Shown piece after piece: positions 8,831 to 17,959 of a stretch of 64,000 nt of DNA. This DNA is from Bacillus rubiinfantis (lineage in GTDB: Bacteria > Bacillota > Bacilli > Bacillales > Cytobacillaceae): positions 372,001 to 436,000 of the forward strand of contig CCFE01000018.1 of NCBI GenBank assembly GCA_000752035.1. Reading direction: 5' to 3'. Every line of letters starts with the position of its first letter. Position 1 is the stretch's first letter. Made by a program: the position numbers and the translations under genes. The notes beneath the pieces were generated by a model. The model saw only the letters and a list, made by a program, of their open reading frames with translations, made no database searches and had not been told where the DNA came from.

Positions 8831-9463
8831 GTGGTGAGAACAATAGAACTTACAAAGCGTCAGGAGCAAATCTTGCAAATCGTCAAAGATAATGGTCCGA
8901 TAACGGGAGAACATATCGCTGAGCAGCTAAATTTAACTAGAGCAACGCTTCGGCCTGATCTTGCGATTCTAACAATGGCTGGTTTTCTGGATGCCAGACC
9001 GCGAGTAGGTTATTTTTACACGGGAAAGTCGGGTACACAATTACTGACAGAAAATCTTCAGAAAATATATGTCAAGGAATATCAATCAATTCCGGTTGTT
9101 ATTAATGAAAATGTATCCGTCTATGATGCGATTTGCTCAATGTTTCTGGAAGATGTGGGGACATTGTTCGTTGTGGACAAAAGCTCGCAATTGGTCGGAG
9201 TATTGTCGCGAAAGGATTTATTAAGAGCTAGTATTGGCAAACAGGAGCTAACAACCCTTCCCGTTCATATCATCATGACAAGAATGCCGAATGTTACAAT
9301 GTGTGAACGGGATGACCTCTTAATTGATGTGGCAAAAAAACTGATTGAAAAACAAATCGATGCCGTACCTGTAGTGAAAAAAACAGAGCGTGGCTATGAA
9401 GTAATCGGAAGAATAACAAAAACAAATATCACAAAGGCATTTGTTGCCTTAGGAGAAGAATAA
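8831..9463 (+). CDS. ccpN: Transcriptional repressor CcpN (HTH plus CBS pair)
   Basis: 210 residues. A winged HTH occupies residues 1-65 (LTKRQEQILQIVKDNGPITG and NLTRATLRPDLAIL). Two CBS domains follow (about 80-205). CcpN represses gluconeogenic genes (gapB, pckA) in the presence of glucose, responding to ATP/ADP ratio in B. subtilis. The next gene encodes the PPDK regulator, the same pair as in B. subtilis. The start is the GTG at 8831 (a second GTG follows at 8834); only a weak ribosome binding site is visible, so the exact start is uncertain by one codon. Confidence 0.93.
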   Translation: MVRTIELTKRQEQILQIVKDNGPITGEHIAEQLNLTRATLRPDLAILTMAGFLDARPRVGYFYTGKSGTQLLTENLQKIYVKEYQSIPVVINENVSVYDAICSMFLEDVGTLFVVDKSSQLVGVLSRKDLLRASIGKQELTTLPVHIIMTRMPNVTMCERDDLLIDVAKKLIEKQIDAVPVVKKTERGYEVIGRITKTNITKAFVALGEE

Positions 9464-9492
9464 GCAATTCAGGTGCCGGAGGAGATGAAAAA

Positions 9493-10302
9493 ATGAGTTC
9501 ACCAATTATTTATGTCGTATCTGACTCCGTAGGAGAGACGGCAGAATTAGTGACCAAGGCCGCAATTAGTCAATTTAATGGCTCCGGGATGGTGTTAAAA
9601 CGATTTCCTTATGTTGAAGATATTGAACATGTCGATGAAGTTTTATCACTTGTTCTCTTAGACAAAGCGATGATTGCCTACACCCTAGTTAAGCCAGAAA
9701 TTCGCTCATATATGAAGGAACAGGCGAAAAAGGAAGGGATAACGGCTGTTGATCTTATCGGTCCAATTATTGATGAAATTCAGGCCTTCAGTGGGAAAAC
9801 GCCCTTATATGAGCCAGGTCTTGTTCGTAAGCTTGATGAGGATTATTTTAAAAAAATTGAGGCGATTGAATTTGCAGTCAAATATGATGATGGCAGAGAC
9901 CCGCGAGGCATTTTAAAGGCTGATATTGTCTTAATTGGTGTATCAAGAACGTCAAAAACACCATTGTCCCAATACTTGGCACATAAAAGGCTAAAGGTTG
10001 CTAACGTCCCGCTCGTTCCAGAAGTCGATCCGCCTGAAGAACTTTTTCTTGTCCCAAAAGAAAAATGTTTTGGTTTGAAAATCAGTCCAGAAAAATTAAA
10101 TCATATTAGAAAAGAAAGACTCATTTCATTAGGCTTGAATGATCAAGCAAGCTATGCAAATATTGAGCGGATAAAAGAAGAACTAGATTTTTTTGACCAG
10201 TTAGTAAATAAAATTAAGTGCCCGGTTATTGAAGTAACAAATAAAGCAGTTGAGGAAACTGCGAATTTAATCCTGAATTATATCTATAAAGGAACTTCTT
10301 AA
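9493..10302 (+). CDS. ppsR: Pyruvate, phosphate dikinase regulatory protein (kinase/pyrophosphorylase)
   Basis: 269 residues, DUF299 family (B. subtilis YqfL). The nucleotide-binding loop GVSRTSKTPLS lies near residues 152-162. The family phosphorylates and dephosphorylates a threonine of pyruvate, phosphate dikinase or PEP synthase, using ADP and Pi respectively. No dikinase gene is visible in the window. It lies behind ccpN, sharing the theme of gluconeogenesis control. GGAGGAG at 9478-9484 sets the ATG at 9493. A terminator overlaps the stop codon. Confidence 0.93.
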   Translation: MSSPIIYVVSDSVGETAELVTKAAISQFNGSGMVLKRFPYVEDIEHVDEVLSLVLLDKAMIAYTLVKPEIRSYMKEQAKKEGITAVDLIGPIIDEIQAFSGKTPLYEPGLVRKLDEDYFKKIEAIEFAVKYDDGRDPRGILKADIVLIGVSRTSKTPLSQYLAHKRLKVANVPLVPEVDPPEELFLVPKEKCFGLKISPEKLNHIRKERLISLGLNDQASYANIERIKEELDFFDQLVNKIKCPVIEVTNKAVEETANLILNYIYKGTS

Positions 10303-10334
10303 CACATAGTCTTATGATTATGTGTTTTTATTTT
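10301..10334 (+). terminator. Terminator after the PPDK regulator gene
   Basis: AACACATA pairs with TATGTGTT, followed by a T-rich tail. It begins within the stop codon of the upstream gene. Confidence 0.7.
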
Positions 10335-10630
10335 GTAAAAAGTTATGGCAATATGATAATAAATATACTATAATAAAAAATTGTGATAAAAATGAATCTT
10401 TTAGGTTTAGACTTGCATGTGAAGGAATAAACTATTTACTGTTAGATGTCAAGTGGGAGAGTTGTCCAGTTTTAAAAAAAATTCGACACAAATCCTGTTT
10501 TGCGGATTTGAATCATGTCTAATTTATTCAAAACAATGCGTAATGAATGCCAATTATTATGATGGATTTTCTTAGACAAAATAAACTAGTAAAGAAGGAA
10601 TATGCGGAGTAATGTAGAATAAATAAAAAT
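10335..10630 (+). other. Noncoding AT-rich stretch upstream of the yqxD remnant
   Basis: No convincing gene is seen. A 66-codon frame starting inside the terminator (10322) has no ribosome binding site and no recognisable motif. TATACTATAAT at 10364-10374 could be a -10 region, but no good -35 lies at the right distance. A small hairpin (AAATCC/GGATTT) lies near 10491-10510. The stretch may be decayed sequence, like the remnant that follows. Confidence 0.4.
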
Positions 10631-10846
10631 ATGAAAAAGAATCCGACGATTTATGTCGATGCAGTAGTGTGTCAGTTAGAACAGAAATTGTCGAAAATGC
10701 ATCTGCAAATGGTGTTAATGTTTTATTTGTAGCATCTTACAATCACTTTTTTATTACAGATGAGATTACATACACCAGTGGAAATATGTTGATTCCAGGA
10801 AGGAGGCCGCAGACCGTATATGATTCTCGATGGGATTAACTAAAAT
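10631..10846 (+). pseudogene. Frameshifted, truncated remnant of a YqxD/YaiI-family gene
   Basis: The frame from ATG 10631 begins MKKNPTIYVDA, matching the YqxD family N-terminus (IYVDADACPV). The following GATGCA is replaced and one base is lost in the CCA codon. The reading then continues in another frame as VRTEIVENASANGVNVLF, then VASYN, again matching the family (VKDEI...VNVIFVASYAH). After that the similarity ends; the rest of the roughly 150-residue protein is missing and the second frame stops at 10844-10846. Position between the PPDK regulator and dnaG is that of yqxD in B. subtilis. Function is therefore lost. Confidence 0.7.
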
Positions 10847-10917
10847 TTTGTCGAAATTTGAAGGAAATTAATTGGTGTGTGGCGAATATATGTAGCAAAC
10901 AAAATGGAGTTGTTCTC

Positions 10918-12741
10918 ATGGCAGATCGTATTGCCGAAGAAAAAATTGACCAAATTCGTCAAGCTGTTGATATTGTTGAAATAATCAGCGATTATGTCCA
11001 ATTAAAAAAGCAAGGGCGGAATTACTTCGGATTATGTCCTTTCCATGGGGAGAATACCCCATCCTTTTCAGTGTCACCTGATAAACAAATTTTTCATTGC
11101 TTTGGCTGTAATGCTGGTGGAAATGTGTTTTCATTTTTAATGGAACTTGAAGGACTCACATTTCAGGAAGCAGTGCTAAGACTTGCTGATAAAGCTAATA
11201 TAGAGCTTGAAATAAAAAACGTAAATACCGGTCAGCATGAGTCGAAAGCTTCAAGAGAGAGCCAGGCGATGAAGGAGGCCCATGAACTTTTACGTAAATT
11301 TTACCATCATTTGTTGGTAAATACAAAGGAAGGCCAGCATGCCTTGGAATACCTTTTTGAAAGAGGATTTACTCAAGCAGCGATTAATAAATTTCAAATT
11401 GGCTATTCTCTTGATTCATGGGATTTTGTCGTGAAGTTTCTTTCAAAACGGAACTTTCCGCCTGAACTGATGGAAAAGGCCGGACTTATTATCAGACGTG
11501 AAAGAGATGGTACTTATTTTGACCGCTTTAGAGGTCGAATCATGTTTCCAATATTTGATTCTCATGGGAATACGATTGCTTTTTCCGGCAGATCGCTTGG
11601 TCGCGAGGATCCTAAATATTTAAACAGTCCTGAGACAGCAATTTTCCATAAAAGTAAAGTCTTTTATAATTATCATCAGGCTAAGACTAGTATCAAAAAA
11701 TTGCAGCATGCCGTGTTATTTGAAGGGTTCGCAGATGTCATTGCTGCTGATCGTGCAGGTATAGATAACGGTATTGCTACAATGGGTACCTCTTTGACAA
11801 ACGATCATATTTCGATATTACGACAAAGTGTTCAGTCAGTAATTATTTGTTATGACTCGGATAATGCTGGAATTGAAGCCGCATTTCGCGCTGGAAAAAT
11901 GCTCCATGATGAAGCAGGGGTTTCAATCAAGGTAGCGATGATGCCTGATGGTTTAGATCCGGATGAGTATATAAAAAAAAATGGTACCGAAAAATTTCGT
12001 CGTGAAGTAATAGATGCCAGTTTAACATGGATGGGATTCAAGTTTGTTTTTTTTCGTAGAGGAAAAAATCTTCAGCTTGAAGGAGATAGGCTCTCTTATA
12101 TCGAAGAAATAATTAGAGAAATTAGTAAGTTACAGCATGCCGTTGAAAGGGACCATTATTTAAGGCAGCTTTCAGCAGAGTTTTCTCTTTCGTTAGATGC
12201 TCTAAAGCAACAGCAAAAACAAGTCTACTTCGCTGAAAAGCGGAAGGGTAGTAAAGGTAAAAGTAAAGGCGAATCTCATGTAAAGCCAGTTATTATATCA
12301 AGTACCACAAAAGAATTAAAGCCGGCTTATTATACTGCGGAGAGGCACCTAATTGCCCATATGCTTAAAGATCGCGATCTTGTTTATCGCGTCCAAGACA
12401 TGCTCTCTGGCAATATGTTAAACGTTGATGAACATCAGGCGATCTTGACTTATTTAATTGAATTTTATGAGGGCCATGCGGAGCCTGATTCAGCAGCATT
12501 TTTAACCTATATTCAAGATGACAAGCTTAGAAGAATCGTTGCTACAATTGAAATGCAATCAATAAATGAAGAGTTAACACATCAGGAATTATTAGATTAT
12601 ATCAAACAGGTGTTGAATTACAAAAAAATGTTAAAGATAAAGGAAAAAGAGGAAGAACAAAACGAAGCTGAACGGCAAAAAGATTTCTTAAAAGCCGCTG
12701 CCATTGCAAATGAAATTATTCAATTACGAAAATCTTTATAG
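10918..12741 (+). CDS. dnaG: DNA primase
   Basis: 607 residues from ATG 10918, chosen over the upstream in-frame start at 10858 because GGAG at 10906-10909 is well spaced and the protein then begins MADRIAEEKIDQIRQ like other Bacillus primases. The N-terminal zinc finger is CPFH (near 40) with CFGC (near 61). The TOPRIM core contains EGFADVIAADRAG (near 268) and a DSDNAG motif. The C-terminal region is the helicase-binding domain. DnaG makes RNA primers at the replication fork. sigA follows in the same direction, the classic macromolecular synthesis operon. Confidence 0.97.
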   Translation: MADRIAEEKIDQIRQAVDIVEIISDYVQLKKQGRNYFGLCPFHGENTPSFSVSPDKQIFHCFGCNAGGNVFSFLMELEGLTFQEAVLRLADKANIELEIKNVNTGQHESKASRESQAMKEAHELLRKFYHHLLVNTKEGQHALEYLFERGFTQAAINKFQIGYSLDSWDFVVKFLSKRNFPPELMEKAGLIIRRERDGTYFDRFRGRIMFPIFDSHGNTIAFSGRSLGREDPKYLNSPETAIFHKSKVFYNYHQAKTSIKKLQHAVLFEGFADVIAADRAGIDNGIATMGTSLTNDHISILRQSVQSVIICYDSDNAGIEAAFRAGKMLHDEAGVSIKVAMMPDGLDPDEYIKKNGTEKFRREVIDASLTWMGFKFVFFRRGKNLQLEGDRLSYIEEIIREISKLQHAVERDHYLRQLSAEFSLSLDALKQQQKQVYFAEKRKGSKGKSKGESHVKPVIISSTTKELKPAYYTAERHLIAHMLKDRDLVYRVQDMLSGNMLNVDEHQAILTYLIEFYEGHAEPDSAAFLTYIQDDKLRRIVATIEMQSINEELTHQELLDYIKQVLNYKKMLKIKEKEEEQNEAERQKDFLKAAAIANEIIQLRKSL

Positions 12742-12782
12742 ATGTTATTTTATTGTTTTTGATTTTGGAAGGAGGGTTCCCT

Positions 12783-13913
12783 ATGGCTGCTGAAAAATCA
12801 GCTCGGTCACAGGAGGTCGAAAATGAATTGACCTTAGAACAAGTGAAACATCAATTGACAGAAGTAGGAAAAAAGGTCGGCGTTCTTGCCTATGATGATA
12901 TTGCCGAAAAGATGTCTCATTTTGATTTAGATTCACATCAAATGGATGAATTTTATGAATTCCTTGGTGATCAAGGAATTGAATTAGTTGGTGATGGTGA
13001 GGGAGAAGACCCAAGCATTAAGGAACTAGCTAAAGAGGATGAAGATGAATTTGATCTCAATGATCTTAGTGTTCCTCCAGGTGTGAAAATTAACGACCCG
13101 GTACGTATGTACCTAAAAGAAATCGGACGCGTAGATTTGCTTTCAGCGGAGGAGGAAATTGAATTAGCTCATCGCATCGAACAGGGTGATGAAGAAGCAA
13201 AAAGACGCCTTGCAGAAGCAAACCTTCGACTGGTAGTAAGTATTGCAAAACGTTACGTAGGCCGTGGCATGTTGTTCTTAGATTTAATTCAAGAAGGAAA
13301 TATGGGCTTAATAAAAGCTGTTGAAAAATTTGATTATCGTAAAGGTTTTAAATTTAGTACGTATGCTACATGGTGGATTCGTCAGGCGATTACGCGTGCA
13401 ATTGCAGACCAAGCTCGTACAATTCGTATTCCGGTTCATATGGTTGAAACAATTAATAAATTAATTCGTGTCCAACGTCAATTACTTCAGGACCTGGGAC
13501 GGGAACCAACACCGGAAGAAATTGCAGAGGATATGGATTTAACCCCTGATAAGGTTCGAGAAATCCTAAAGATTGCGCAAGAACCTGTTTCCTTAGAGAC
13601 ACCGATTGGCGAGGAAGATGATTCTCATCTCGGTGATTTCATTGAAGACCAAGATGCCACATCTCCTTCAGAACATGCTGCTTATGAGTTATTAAAGGAA
13701 CAGCTGGAAGATGTTCTTGATACGCTGACAGACCGCGAGGAAAATGTTCTTCGTCTCCGCTTTGGTCTTGATGATGGCCGTACACGTACTTTGGAAGAAG
13801 TAGGAAAAGTGTTTGGCGTTACTCGTGAGCGTATCCGGCAAATAGAAGCAAAGGCATTAAGAAAACTGCGTCACCCAAGTCGCAGCAAACGACTTAAGGA
13901 TTTCTTAGAATAA
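12783..13913 (+). CDS. sigA: Primary sigma factor SigA (RpoD)
   Basis: 376 residues from ATG 12783, with AAGGAGG at 12769-12775 as ribosome binding site; an upstream in-frame start at 12753 is less likely. Region 1.1 is acidic. Region 1.2 has DPVRMYLKEIG. Region 2 has FDYRKGFKFSTYATWWIRQA. Region 4.2 has EEVGKVFGVTRERIRQIEAK. This is the housekeeping sigma factor of RNA polymerase. It lies 41 bases after dnaG and is followed by a strong terminator. Confidence 0.98.
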   Translation: MAAEKSARSQEVENELTLEQVKHQLTEVGKKVGVLAYDDIAEKMSHFDLDSHQMDEFYEFLGDQGIELVGDGEGEDPSIKELAKEDEDEFDLNDLSVPPGVKINDPVRMYLKEIGRVDLLSAEEEIELAHRIEQGDEEAKRRLAEANLRLVVSIAKRYVGRGMLFLDLIQEGNMGLIKAVEKFDYRKGFKFSTYATWWIRQAITRAIADQARTIRIPVHMVETINKLIRVQRQLLQDLGREPTPEEIAEDMDLTPDKVREILKIAQEPVSLETPIGEEDDSHLGDFIEDQDATSPSEHAAYELLKEQLEDVLDTLTDREENVLRLRFGLDDGRTRTLEEVGKVFGVTRERIRQIEAKALRKLRHPSRSKRLKDFLE

Positions 13914-13928
13914 AATAGATTGTTTGTA

Positions 13929-13959
13929 AAGTTTACTTCCATGCGAAGTAAACTTTTTT
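13929..13959 (+). terminator. Terminator after sigA
   Basis: AAGTTTACTTC pairs perfectly with GAAGTAAACTT, followed by a T run. Confidence 0.9.
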
Positions 13960-14283
13960 GTTGTTCCAGTGAACCTAACGATTTTACCTTATAGAGAAAA
14001 TTCGGCAACGCTTACATATAGGAGAGCCGCTTTTCTTATTATTTTACTGAATTGTCTTTCAGTTTGCAAATCGCTCTAATGACTTTTTTACGGGGAATAT
14101 TTTTCGATAATTAGAAAAGACACGAATGTCTGTCATAAAAATCAATGTTTTTAAACATATTCACCGTATTAAATACATATATATATTATCGTTATATAAG
14201 AATTAATTTCAAAAATTTTTCACATTTTGTTTTTTTAGGATGAATAAATGTAAGGGCATACTCTTGTCTTTAGGGGGGCTGGC
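13960..14283 (+). other. AT-rich intergenic region upstream of the acyl-CoA dehydrogenase gene
   Basis: About 320 bases with no supportable gene on either strand. It presumably holds the promoter of the acyl-CoA dehydrogenase gene. Runs such as ATATATATATTATCG near 14177-14191 could contain a -10, but I could not assign a promoter or a FadR-type operator with confidence. AGGGGGG directly before the ATG is the ribosome binding site. Confidence 0.5.
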
Positions 14284-15423
14284 ATGAACTTTGATTTAAC
14301 AACTGAACAACTAATGATTAGAAAGCTTGTTCATGAGTTTGCAGAAGAGGAAGTGGCACCTGGTGTAGTGGAACGTGACAGAACAAAACAATTTCCACGG
14401 GATATTTTTCAAAAATTAGCTGATATTGGGCTGATGGGATTACCATTTCCTGAAAAATATGGTGGCGCTGGTGCAGACACAATCAGCTTTGCTATTGTTG
14501 TCGAGGAATTAAGTAGAGTTTGCGGGTCAACGGGAATTACTTATTCAGCACATATTTCTTTAGGAGGAGCACCGTTAAATTTATTCGGATCCGAAGAGCA
14601 AAAGCAAAGATATCTAATTCCGATATGTTTAGGGGAGTCATTAGGAGCATTTGGATTAACTGAGCCTAATGCAGGATCAGATGCCGGTGGGACGAAAACA
14701 ACGGCTCAATTGAACAATGGTGAATTTGTTATCAATGGAAATAAGTGTTTTATTACTAATGCCAGCTATGCGAAATATATAGCAATTACGGCGATAACAG
14801 GGGAAAAGGCTGGGAAAAAGGAAATAAGTGCAATAATTGTTCCCACCAATGCAAAGGGATTCACAGTCCGAAATGATTATGAAAAAATGGGGCTTCATTC
14901 CTCTAATACAACAGAACTAATATTAGAAGATGTAAAAGTTCCGCAAGATAACTTATTAGGACAACAAGGTGAAGGATTCAAACAGTTCTTAATTACGCTT
15001 GATGGTGGAAGAATCGGTATAGGTGCGATGGCTGTTGGAATTGCTCAAGGAGCCTATGAAAAGGCACTTGCCTATGCAAAACAGCGACAGCAGTTTGGCA
15101 AGTCGCTTTCTGCCTTTCAAGCAATTCAGTTTAAGCTAGCTGATATGGCGCTGAAAATTGAATTGGCCCGAAATATGGTGTACAAAGCAGCGTGGTTAAA
15201 AGACCAAGGCAGGCCTTTTTCAAAAGAAGCAGCCATGTGTAAGCTGTATGCTTCAGAGATGTGTATGGAGGTTACTAGCCAAGCGGTGCAAATCCATGGC
15301 GGTTATGGCTATATGAAAGACTACCATGTTGAAAGAATGATGCGTGATGCAAAATTGCTAGAAATTGGTGAAGGAACTTCTGAAATTCAAAGAATGATTA
15401 TCTCGCGATCTATAGGTTGTTAG
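14284..15423 (+). CDS. Acyl-CoA dehydrogenase (short/medium chain type)
   Basis: 379 residues, the normal length for this soluble flavoprotein family. The first signature is LTEPNAGSDAGG (near 126-137). The second is QIHGGYGYMKDYHVERMMRD near 337-356. The catalytic glutamate is that of IGEGTSEIQR near 360-369, as in butyryl/isovaleryl enzymes. It oxidises acyl-CoA to enoyl-CoA with FAD and passes electrons to ETF. In my recollection of B. subtilis this gene is not found between sigA and cccA, so it looks like a lineage-specific insertion. The substrate cannot be read from sequence. A hairpin terminator follows. Confidence 0.9.
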   Translation: MNFDLTTEQLMIRKLVHEFAEEEVAPGVVERDRTKQFPRDIFQKLADIGLMGLPFPEKYGGAGADTISFAIVVEELSRVCGSTGITYSAHISLGGAPLNLFGSEEQKQRYLIPICLGESLGAFGLTEPNAGSDAGGTKTTAQLNNGEFVINGNKCFITNASYAKYIAITAITGEKAGKKEISAIIVPTNAKGFTVRNDYEKMGLHSSNTTELILEDVKVPQDNLLGQQGEGFKQFLITLDGGRIGIGAMAVGIAQGAYEKALAYAKQRQQFGKSLSAFQAIQFKLADMALKIELARNMVYKAAWLKDQGRPFSKEAAMCKLYASEMCMEVTSQAVQIHGGYGYMKDYHVERMMRDAKLLEIGEGTSEIQRMIISRSIGC

Positions 15424-15441
15424 AAAAACAGCATGGAGCAG

Positions 15442-15474
15442 GAGGCTTTTTATTAATCGCAGCCTCTATTTTTT
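15442..15474 (+). terminator. Terminator after the acyl-CoA dehydrogenase gene
   Basis: GAGGCT pairs with AGCCTC across a 13-base loop and is followed by a T-rich tail. Confidence 0.6.
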
Positions 15475-15611
15475 ATTTTTTCAAAGATAATTATAGGAAA
15501 AAACATGTTTAGGGCTTTTCCTTATGAGAATTTTCAAGTAAAATAGTAGATGTTTGAAGGGGAGTTTTTAATTTAGATAACATGCATACGTACATAAGGG
15601 AGGTTAAATTC

Positions 15612-15977
15612 ATGAAACGAAATCCAGTTGTTCCTTTCATTCTCGTAATGGTCTTTGGAATCGTGTTAATGTTTATATTATCCTTCAAAGGTCTTAGTGA
15701 CATGAAAGAGGTAGCGAAGGAAAATGGTGAGGGGAAAGGTGCAGAGAAAACAGAAGAAGTAGCAACCAACCCAGAGGATATTTATAAATCCACTTGTATT
15801 AGTTGTCACGGTGATCAATACCAAGGTGCAGTTGGTCCTTCGTTGAAAGGCACTGGTCTTTCAAAGGATGAAGTAAAGGATATTCTAGTCAATGGTAAAG
15901 GCACAGGCATGCCAGGAGGTCTTTTAAAAGGCGATCAAGTTGATATAATGGCTGAGTGGGTATCAAAACTAAAATAA
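15612..15977 (+). CDS. cccA: Membrane-anchored cytochrome c550
   Basis: 121 residues from ATG 15612, which follows a good ribosome binding site (AAGGGAGG); the upstream in-frame start at 15582 is unlikely. The N-terminus MKRNPVVPFILVMVFG is an uncleaved membrane anchor (about 4-27). A charged linker and a single c-type haem domain follow, with CISCH binding haem and a downstream methionine (GKGTGMPGG) as probable sixth ligand. It carries electrons on the outer face of the membrane. It precedes trmK as in B. subtilis. A strong hairpin terminator follows. Confidence 0.93.
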   Translation: MKRNPVVPFILVMVFGIVLMFILSFKGLSDMKEVAKENGEGKGAEKTEEVATNPEDIYKSTCISCHGDQYQGAVGPSLKGTGLSKDEVKDILVNGKGTGMPGGLLKGDQVDIMAEWVSKLK

Positions 15978-15994
15978 TAGTTTTTAAATTTAGT

Positions 15995-16029
15995 AAAAAG
16001 GTTCTTTACATCCCGTAAAGGACCTTTTT
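15995..16029 (+). terminator. Terminator after cccA
   Basis: AAAAAGGTTCTTTAC pairs with GTAAAGGACCTTTTT around a short loop. Confidence 0.8.
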
Positions 16030-16101
16030 AGCTTTGAAGACTCGCTTCTTACAGGGTTTTTATTTATACTAAAGCTAAAAGAAATAAGTGTGGTGTGTTT
16101 G

Positions 16102-16824
16102 TTGAATAAAGATAAATTATCGGCCCGTTTGGCAGCGGTGGCAAAATATGTCCCTCAAGGCTCTAGAGTAGCTGACATCGGTTCTGATCATGCCTATTTA
16201 CCCATCTATTTAGCAAAAAATTCAGGGATACCGTTTGCCATTGCCGGTGAGGTTGCTGCTGGTCCATTTCATTCAGCAGAGCAAAATGTATTGGCAGAAG
16301 GATTATCCGGCGTAATTTCGGTCCGTATGGGTGATGGCCTTGAGGTGATTAAGCCTAATGAAGTAAACTGCATTACGATTGCCGGTATGGGCGGGACACT
16401 CATTGCCAGCATTTTAGAAAAAGGTAAAGAAAAGTTAGGTTCCGTTACTCGTCTGATTTTGCAGCCTAACATTGGTGCAAATTCCATACGGAAGTGGCTA
16501 TTAAATAATAGCTGGGTGCTTTTGGCAGAGGAGATCCTTGAAGAAGACGGGAAAATTTATGAAATATTAGTCGCGGAGCACGACGGTGAACCATTGAAAC
16601 CTTACGAGAGCAATCTGGAAGCAGGGTTATTGTTTGGACCGTATCTAGCCCCTGAGCAGAATGAAGTGTTTAAGAAAAAATGGCTAGGTGAAAAGCGAAA
16701 CTGGCAACGTATATATCAACAGCTTGAACAAGCGGCTCCAACCCCTGAGGTGCTTGAAAAAAAACAGGAATTACTACATAAAATTCAATTGGCAGAGGAG
16801 GTAATCGGGAATGAAAACACCTAA
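16102..16824 (+). CDS. trmK: tRNA (adenine-22-N1)-methyltransferase TrmK
   Basis: About 240 residues. The start is set at TTG 16102, giving MNKDKLSARLAAVAKYVPQG, which fits the family N-terminus; GTG 16090 is an alternative. Rossmann SAM-binding motif I is VADIGSDHAYLP. The family motif ITIAGMGGTLIA lies near residue 94. A C-terminal coiled-coil helix bundle follows. The enzyme methylates A22 in tRNAs with G in that region (B. subtilis YqfN). The 3' end overlaps yqfO by 14 bases, so the two are translationally coupled. Confidence 0.92.
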   Translation: MNKDKLSARLAAVAKYVPQGSRVADIGSDHAYLPIYLAKNSGIPFAIAGEVAAGPFHSAEQNVLAEGLSGVISVRMGDGLEVIKPNEVNCITIAGMGGTLIASILEKGKEKLGSVTRLILQPNIGANSIRKWLLNNSWVLLAEEILEEDGKIYEILVAEHDGEPLKPYESNLEAGLLFGPYLAPEQNEVFKKKWLGEKRNWQRIYQQLEQAAPTPEVLEKKQELLHKIQLAEEVIGNENT

Positions 16825-17926
16825 TGGATATGAAATTATTGGCTTACTAGAGCAGTTTGCTCCGAAAACCCTGGCTATGGAAGGCGACAAAATTGGTTTG
16901 CAGATCGGACGGTTAAATAAGAAAGTAACCCGGGTGATGGTTGCCTTAGATGTACTGGAAAATGTCATTGATGAGGCTATTGAAAATGAAGTTCAACTGG
17001 TAATTGCTCACCACCCACCGATTTTTCGACCGTTAAAAAATATTCTTACTGATACGGTCCAAGGACGAATAATGGAAAAATTATTAAAACATGAAATTGC
17101 TGTTTATGCAGCTCATACAAATTTAGATGTTGCAAAAGGCGGTGTTAACGACTGGCTGGCAAATGCATTAGGCTTGGAAGAAACAGAGGTATTAGTGCCC
17201 ACATATGAAACGGAATTGAAGAAACTGGTGGTCTTTGTTCCTATGAGTCATGCAAATGAAATACGTCGCGTACTTGGTGAGGCAGGAGCAGGCTTTATTG
17301 GCGGTTATAGCCACTGTTCCTTTTCAGCAGAAGGAATAGGCAGATTTATGCCGGGACAGGGTACAAACCCGTTTATTGGGCAAACAGGCCAGCTAGAGGC
17401 AGTTGATGAGGTGCGGATTGAAACTGTTGTTCCTGTACCGCTTTTGAGGAAGACAGTATCGCAAATGATGAAAGCTCATCCGTACGAGGAGGTAGCCTAT
17501 GATATCTATCCACTTGATATCAAAGGGGAACTTCTGGGATTGGGGCGAATTGGTAAGTTACCAGAGATGTCGCTGAAGGAGTTTGCTGAGAAGGTGAAAG
17601 CGAACTTGGAAGTGGAAGCTGTTCGTGTTGTAGGTGACTTATCGGCAAGAGTAAAAAAGGTAGCGATTTTAGGCGGAGATGGTAATAAATATTTTCAGCA
17701 GGCGAAATTTAAAGGGGCAGATGTCTATGTGACAGGCGATATTTATTACCACACTGCCCATGATGCAATGATGCAAGGTCTTAATATTGTTGATCCTGGT
17801 CATAACGTGGAAAAGGTGATGAAACAGGGATTAACAACAACACTTCAAGACATGTGTCGTGAAGCTGGGTATGAGGTAGAGATCCTTCCTTCTCAAGTAA
17901 ATACAAATCCATTTCAAACTATCTAA
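16811..17926 (+). CDS. yqfO: NIF3/DUF34-family dinuclear-metal protein YqfO
   Basis: 371 residues. The metal-binding motifs IAHHPPIFRP (near 65) and AHTNLDVA (near 99) in the N-terminal half and DPGHN near the C-terminus are typical of the NIF3 fold. The middle of the protein, about 130-240, is the extra PII-like domain found in the long Bacillus form. The family forms toroidal hexamers; a GTP-cyclohydrolase-I-like activity has been suggested but the role is unsettled. It is paired with trmK in most Firmicutes. Confidence 0.92.
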   Translation: MKTPNGYEIIGLLEQFAPKTLAMEGDKIGLQIGRLNKKVTRVMVALDVLENVIDEAIENEVQLVIAHHPPIFRPLKNILTDTVQGRIMEKLLKHEIAVYAAHTNLDVAKGGVNDWLANALGLEETEVLVPTYETELKKLVVFVPMSHANEIRRVLGEAGAGFIGGYSHCSFSAEGIGRFMPGQGTNPFIGQTGQLEAVDEVRIETVVPVPLLRKTVSQMMKAHPYEEVAYDIYPLDIKGELLGLGRIGKLPEMSLKEFAEKVKANLEVEAVRVVGDLSARVKKVAILGGDGNKYFQQAKFKGADVYVTGDIYYHTAHDAMMQGLNIVDPGHNVEKVMKQGLTTTLQDMCREAGYEVEILPSQVNTNPFQTI

Positions 17927-17952
17927 AAAACCGGTCTTGAGACCGGTTTTTT
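17925..17952. terminator. Bidirectional terminator between yqfO and ispH
   Basis: AAAAAACCGGTC pairs perfectly with GACCGGTTTTTT around TTGA. It serves the converging genes on both strands. Confidence 0.9.
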
Positions 17953-17959
17953 AGAATTG

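Noticed and set aside
10322..10522. 66-codon frame downstream of the PPDK regulator gene
   Set aside because: It starts inside a terminator arm, has no ribosome binding site, and shows no recognisable motif or composition of a real protein.
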